From contig JAEXPL010000101.1 in the NCBI GenBank assembly GCA_023446865.1, positions 1 to 8,407 of the forward strand: a stretch of DNA of 8,407 bases. Reading direction: 5' to 3'. The translations under genes were made by a program, and so were the position numbers. The first letter of the stretch is position 1. Every line of letters begins with the position of its first letter. Below, one piece after another: positions 5,110 through 8,407 of this stretch. The notes beneath the pieces were generated by a model. It saw only the letters and a list, made by a program, of their open reading frames with translations. It was not told the DNA's origin and did not search any database. Origin of the DNA: Verrucomicrobiota bacterium. Its GTDB lineage: Bacteria > Verrucomicrobiota > Verrucomicrobiia > Opitutales > Opitutaceae.

Positions 5110-5154
5110 GCGAGCGTCAGTCTGCCGCCCGAGGCTTGATCGGCGCGTTCCGGC

Positions 5155-5580
5155 CTAGCGCTGCGCCGGGACGACCACCGCCTCGACGTTTTTCGGGTTC
5201 CCCTTGGTCAGGACCGGGATTGGGCGGGTGGTGGTGAAGAGTATCCGACCGTTGGAGGTGATCTTGGCCTCGAGCCCGTAGGATTGGTGCTGGTCGATCA
5301 AGCCGGCCTGGTAGGGCAGCCAGAACTCGAGTGGCATCGCCGCCGGACGCGGATAGGAGGTGGATGTGACCTCGCGTTCGACACGGCCCTCGCGGTTCAG
5401 CTCGACCAAGCGCACCTCGACGGTGGCATCGGCCGGCAAGGTGGCGTTGGTGATGTAGATCACCGTGCCGCCGATGCCGGGACCGGCGGGGCGGGACGGT
5501 TTCGGGGCGTGCGAGCAGCCGACCACCAGCAGACCGGCGACCAAAGTGACGACGGCGAGGAGCGAACGGAATGAAAGCAT
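5155..5580 (-). CDS. YbaY/YscW-type lipoprotein (141 aa)
   Basis: This is a small lipoprotein with an N-terminal hydrophobic signal (about residues 5-21) and a lipobox LVVGC with the lipidated Cys at residue 22. A short Pro-rich linker follows, then a beta-rich domain (about 38-138). The pattern (I)TNATLPADATVEVRLVEL, a buried FWLPYQ near the middle and the ending 'GRILFTTTRPIPVLTKG' match the YbaY/YscW family, whose members are outer-membrane or periplasmic lipoproteins. The family name is my recognition of the pattern and not a search result. The molecular role in this family is poorly defined, apart from YscW, a secretin pilotin; no secretion genes are nearby. The start at 5580 gives the complete signal. 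No clear ribosome site. It converges with lysA and diverges from the GH95 gene. Confidence 0.75.
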   Translation of the reverse strand: MLSFRSLLAVVTLVAGLLVVGCSHAPKPSRPAGPGIGGTVIYITNATLPADATVEVRLVELNREGRVEREVTSTSYPRPAAMPLEFWLPYQAGLIDQHQSYGLEAKITSNGRILFTTTRPIPVLTKGNPKNVEAVVVPAQR

Positions 5581-5673
5581 GGCGCCGAGCGTGGGATCTC
5601 GTGGAGACGTGGCAACAGGGAAGAAATGCGATGGGCACCATGCCGGACGGACGGTCGGTGCGCCGGCCGGGCG

Positions 5674-5705
5674 GGCCGGCGCCGGATCTTGACCCGGCGC
5701 CGGCC
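5674..5705. promoter_or_regulatory. perfect 12-bp inverted repeat between divergent genes
   Basis: The arms 5674-5685 and 5694-5705 pair over 12 bp with an 8-nt loop (ATCTTGAC). Each arm also contains the 10-bp palindrome CCGGCGCCGG, so the site can be read as two tandem palindromic boxes 18 bp apart. A further GCCGGCC arm at 5662-5668 could pair with 5674-5680. It is centred between the starts at 5580 (minus) and 5769 (plus) and could be an operator for both, or a strong hairpin in the GH95 leader. No promoter boxes are clear. Confidence 0.45.
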
Positions 5706-5768
5706 ACGGCGCTGCATGCGGGTCTGCCGCGGCGCTTGCGACGGCGCGGTTCAGCCCATCCGACCCCT

Positions 5769-8087
5769 ATGCCAAAATCCCCCCGTGCGGTTCTCCTCTC
5801 CTTGATGCTCGTTGTCGCCGCCCCGCTGTGGGCCGCGCCTTCGCTCTGGTACGACCAGCCCGCCCGCGAGGCGATCACCGAGGCGCTGCCCGTTGGTAAC
5901 GGCCGGCTCGGCGCCCTCGTGCTCGGTGGCACGGCCCGCGAACGGCTCGCGCTCAATGAGTCCTCGCTCTGGTCCGGCGGCCCCTACAATGCCGACAGCC
6001 CCGAGGCGCTCGCAGCGCTCCCCGAGGTGCGCGGCCTGCTCTTCGCCGGCCGCTACGCGGAGGCCGACGCTCTCGCCCAAGCGAAGATGATGGGCCGTCC
6101 GCTGTCGCAGGCGTCGTATCAGGCGCTCGGCGACCTGTTCCTCGACTTCCCCGGCCACGAGGGCGCCACCGACTACCGGCGCGAACTCGACCTCGACACC
6201 GCCGTCGCGCGCGTCACCTATACCGTCGGCGGCGTGCACTTCGCGCGGGAAGTCTTCGCGAGCGCGGTTGATCAGGTGATCGTCGTGCGCCTCACCGCCG
6301 ACAAACCCGGCGCGCTCAACGTCATCCTCTCCGTCGCCTCGCAGCAGAAGGGCGCCCAGTCGTGGCAACAGGGAGTCGAGAAATGGCACCAGACGAACGA
6401 GCTCGGTTTCCGCGGGCGCAACCGCGACTTCGGCGACATCAAGGGCGCGCTGCAGTTCGAGGCCGCCGTGCGCATCCTGCCCGAGGGCGGACGCGTCATG
6501 CCGGGGCAGGAGAGCGTCAGCGTCCGCGCGGCCGATTCGCTCACGCTGGTTTTCGCCGCCGCCACCACTTTCCGCTCGTGGCAGGACCTCACGGCGAAAC
6601 CGCAGCAGCTCGTCGCGGCGACGCTCGAGCACGCCGTGGCGAAAGGCTACGCGGCGCTCTTGCGCGACCACGTGGCCGACTACCAGCCGCTGTTTCGCCG
6701 TGTCTCCATCGAGCTCGGCCCGCAGCGCGACACCGCCACCCGGCCGACCGACGAGCGTATCGCCCGTTTCGCCCGGGGCGGGGACCCCGCGCTCGCCGCG
6801 CTCTACGTGCAGTATGCCCGCTACCTGCTGCTCGCATCGTCGCGCGCCGGCGGCCAGCCCGCGAATCTGCAGGGCCTGTGGAACGACTCGGTCAACCCGC
6901 CGTGGGGTAGCAAATACACGATCAACATCAACACCGAGATGAACTACTGGCCGGCCGAGCCGGCCAACCTCGGCGAATGCACCGAGCCGCTCGTGCGCAT
7001 GGTCGAGGAGCTCGCGGCCAGCGGGGCGCGCACGGCGAAGACCATGTACGGCGCCCGCGGCTGGGTCGCCCACCACAACACCGATCTCTGGCGCGCCACG
7101 GCGCCGATCGACGGCACGCGCTGGGGGCTGTGGCCGATGGGCGGCGCGTGGCTGTGCCTCCACCTCTGGGATCGCTACGAGTACAGCGGCGACCGCGTCA
7201 CGCTCGAGCGGATCTACCCGACGCTGAAGGGGGCCGCCCAGTTCTTCCTGGATACTCTGGTCGAGGAGCCGACGCACCGCTGGCTCGTGACCAGCCCGTC
7301 GCTCTCCCCGGAGAACGCCCATCACGACGAGATCGCCCTCTGCGCCGGGCCGACGCTGGACAGCTCGATCCTGCGCGCGCTCTTCGACCGCTGCCTCCGC
7401 GCCGCGGAGACACTCGGGGTCGACGCCGAGTGGCGCGCCGAGGTGGCGAAGACCCGCGACCGGCTCCCGCCGTTGCAGATCGGCCAGGCCGGCCAGCTCC
7501 AGGAATGGCTGGAGGATTGGGACCTGCAGGCACCCGAGCAGAACCACCGTCACGTTTCGCACCTTTTCGCGCTGCACCCGAGCAACGAGATCTCGCCGCT
7601 GGCCACGCCGGCCCTCGCCGCCGCCGTGCGCAAGACGCTCGAGCTGCGGGGTGACGCCGCCACCGGCTGGAGCCTCGCGTGGAAGATCAACTTCTGGGCC
7701 CGCCTGCAGGACGGCGCGCGCGCCTACGACCTGCTCAAGCTCCTGCTCAGTCCGGACCGCACCTACACGAATCTCTTCGACGCGCACCCGCCGTTCCAGA
7801 TCGACGGCAACTTCGGCGGCACCGCCGGCATCCTCGAGATGCTGCTCCAGAACCACCGCGGCGAGCTCCACCTTTTGCCGGCGCTGCCGCCGGCTTGGCC
7901 GGAGGGACGTGTCGTCGGCTTGCGCGCCCGCGGTGGTGTGACGGTCGATCTTGAATGGCGCGCTGGAAAACTGGTTGCCGCGACTCTCACCGCCGATCGA
8001 GACGGAACCCAGCAGGTGCGCCTCTCGCCGACCGAGGTGCGCGAGGTGGCGCTGAAAGCCGGCCAGCCGTTCGTGGTGAAGCCGTGA
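5769..8087 (+). CDS. secreted GH95 alpha-L-fucosidase / alpha-L-galactosidase
   Basis: This 772-residue enzyme belongs to glycoside hydrolase family 95, inverting exo-enzymes that remove terminal alpha-1,2-linked L-fucose or L-galactose from glycans such as xyloglucan side chains. The signal peptide covers residues 1-22 (cleavage after PLWA). An N-terminal beta-sandwich (about 24-250) holds the family patterns LPVGNGRLGA and LNESSLWSGGP. A linker leads to the (alpha/alpha)6 barrel (about 300-690) and a C-terminal beta domain. The catalytic set known from the Bifidobacterium AfcA enzyme can be placed: N386 and N388 in TININTEMNYWPAE, the acid E515 in SPSLSPENAHH, and D679 in FQIDGNFGG. The residue two before N386 is T384. 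AfcA has His there, and Thr has been linked to L-galactose acceptance. The start at 5769 gives the signal peptide; the frame extends to 5571 but the added part overlaps the divergent lipoprotein gene. No Shine-Dalgarno site. It stands alone, without transporter or regulator genes in view. Confidence 0.95.
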   Translation: MPKSPRAVLLSLMLVVAAPLWAAPSLWYDQPAREAITEALPVGNGRLGALVLGGTARERLALNESSLWSGGPYNADSPEALAALPEVRGLLFAGRYAEADALAQAKMMGRPLSQASYQALGDLFLDFPGHEGATDYRRELDLDTAVARVTYTVGGVHFAREVFASAVDQVIVVRLTADKPGALNVILSVASQQKGAQSWQQGVEKWHQTNELGFRGRNRDFGDIKGALQFEAAVRILPEGGRVMPGQESVSVRAADSLTLVFAAATTFRSWQDLTAKPQQLVAATLEHAVAKGYAALLRDHVADYQPLFRRVSIELGPQRDTATRPTDERIARFARGGDPALAALYVQYARYLLLASSRAGGQPANLQGLWNDSVNPPWGSKYTININTEMNYWPAEPANLGECTEPLVRMVEELAASGARTAKTMYGARGWVAHHNTDLWRATAPIDGTRWGLWPMGGAWLCLHLWDRYEYSGDRVTLERIYPTLKGAAQFFLDTLVEEPTHRWLVTSPSLSPENAHHDEIALCAGPTLDSSILRALFDRCLRAAETLGVDAEWRAEVAKTRDRLPPLQIGQAGQLQEWLEDWDLQAPEQNHRHVSHLFALHPSNEISPLATPALAAAVRKTLELRGDAATGWSLAWKINFWARLQDGARAYDLLKLLLSPDRTYTNLFDAHPPFQIDGNFGGTAGILEMLLQNHRGELHLLPALPPAWPEGRVVGLRARGGVTVDLEWRAGKLVAATLTADRDGTQQVRLSPTEVREVALKAGQPFVVKP

Positions 8088-8090
8088 GCT

Positions 8091-8213
8091 GTAGCCGGGG
8101 GCGGTGACCCCGGTCGCCCGTAGGTCGGTGCTTCAGCACGACCCGCTCGGCGCTGCGTTCATAACGGAGGCGAGCGCAGTGTCGGCCGGGTCGCCCTGAA
8201 GGGACGACCTTCC
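8091..8213. repeat. REP/BIME-like cluster with GTAG-headed hairpins before purE
   Basis: Unit A (8120-8145, plus) has GTAG followed by a stem GGTCG/CGACC, a single bulged base, a second stem TGCT/AGCA and a tiny TC turn. Unit B (8187-8213, minus) repeats the outer stem, bulge and turn, but with the inner stem CCCT/AGGG and head GAAG. Two inner base pairs have changed on both sides together. The spacer forms a 10-bp stem with two G-U pairs (8148-8157 with 8175-8184). A further GTAG at 8091-8094 heads a third hairpin, CCGGGG/CCCCGG (8095-8113), just after the GH95 stop. GTAG-headed palindromes are the mark of REP sequences mobilised by RAYT (TnpA-REP) proteins; no such gene is in the window. 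The cluster may also end the GH95 transcript. Confidence 0.75.
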
Positions 8214-8264
8214 TGCAAACTTCCTGTTGAAGCCGGCGCCCGCTCGACTACTCCTTGGCCCGCC

Positions 8265-8407
8265 GTGTCTGAAAAAACTCCCGCTCCCTTCACTCCCACC
8301 GCCACCGGCAAGCCGCTCGTCGGCATTGTCATGGGCAGCACTTCCGATTGGCCCGTCATGGAGGCCGCCGCCCGCCTGCTCGACGAGTTCGGCATCGCCA
8401 CCGAACG
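8265..8407 (+). CDS. purE: N5-carboxyaminoimidazole ribonucleotide mutase (5' part only)
   Basis: The first 47 codons of PurE, cut by the window end. The enzyme converts N5-CAIR to CAIR in purine synthesis, in the cytoplasm. After a short Pro/Thr-rich leader (residues 1-15), the family N-terminus is plain: LVGIVMGSTSDWPVMEAAARLLDEFGI, in which the GSTSDW loop (about residues 24-29) binds the substrate phosphate. The start is the GTG at 8265: no other start codon lies in frame between the upstream repeats and the conserved region. There is no Shine-Dalgarno site. The BIME-like cluster ends 51 bp before it, so its promoter must lie in or close to that repeat. Nothing can be said of the missing C-terminal part. 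Confidence 0.93.
   Translation, partial: MSEKTPAPFTPTATGKPLVGIVMGSTSDWPVMEAAARLLDEFGIATE

Noticed and set aside
5571..5768. Upstream start for the GH95 gene
   Set aside because: It would bury the signal peptide behind 66 basic residues and cover the inverted repeat; the ATG at 5769 gives a normal secreted N-terminus.
5117..5956. 279-codon minus-strand frame over the lipoprotein gene
   Set aside because: It is offset from the lipoprotein frame, runs antisense into the GH95 start and is Arg/Pro-rich without pattern.
5751..7871. 706-codon minus-strand frame under the GH95 gene
   Set aside because: An antisense GC-driven shadow with repetitive Arg/Gly/Val/Glu composition and no motif.
8159..8401. 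Minus-strand frame over the purE start
   Set aside because: It is antisense to the well-recognised PurE N-terminus and crosses the REP cluster.

Overview
This is a GC-rich bacterial chromosomal segment with small, tightly spaced genes, almost no recognisable Shine-Dalgarno sites, a secreted GH95 glycosidase, a flagellar-type small protein and housekeeping genes for lysine (lysA) and purine (purE) synthesis. This combination would fit a Verrucomicrobiota/Opitutaceae-like soil or aquatic bacterium. That placement is an inference from style and gene content, not from a marker gene.

Left part (1-2310). A small flagellar-rod-like protein (151-384, minus strand) lies beside a tRNA-Gly(UCC) locus that has been invaded by a very small integrative element. 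The intact tRNA is at 2237-2310 (minus strand). An identical 35-bp copy of its 3' end lies at 574-608. Between the two copies are a complete tyrosine recombinase (708-1868), a possible small convergent gene (1773-2087, minus), and a 20-bp repeat near each end (678-697 and 2162-2181) that looks like a pair of integrase arm-binding sites. No cargo, replication or transfer gene is visible. The excised circle would be about 1.66 kb.

Middle part (2437-5580). A secreted coiled-coil-like protein (2437-3018, minus) and a small membrane-anchored protein (3267-3536, minus) precede lysA (3623-4927, plus), which is divergent from the membrane protein. lysA converges with a YbaY/YscW-type lipoprotein gene (5155-5580, minus). 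The gap between them holds a REP/BIME-like element: two inverted hairpins with compensating base changes around a central imperfect stem.

Right part (5581-8407). Divergent from the lipoprotein is a GH95 alpha-L-fucosidase/alpha-L-galactosidase (5769-8087) with a full catalytic set and a signal peptide. The shared upstream region carries a perfect 12-bp inverted repeat. A second, unrelated REP/BIME-like element with GTAG-headed hairpins fills the gap before purE, which starts at a GTG codon at 8265 and runs off the window.

The main points of interest are the integrase-only tRNA element with its end repeats, and two different BIME families with the same architecture and visible covariation. 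No CRISPR array, plasmid origin or conventional defence system is visible.
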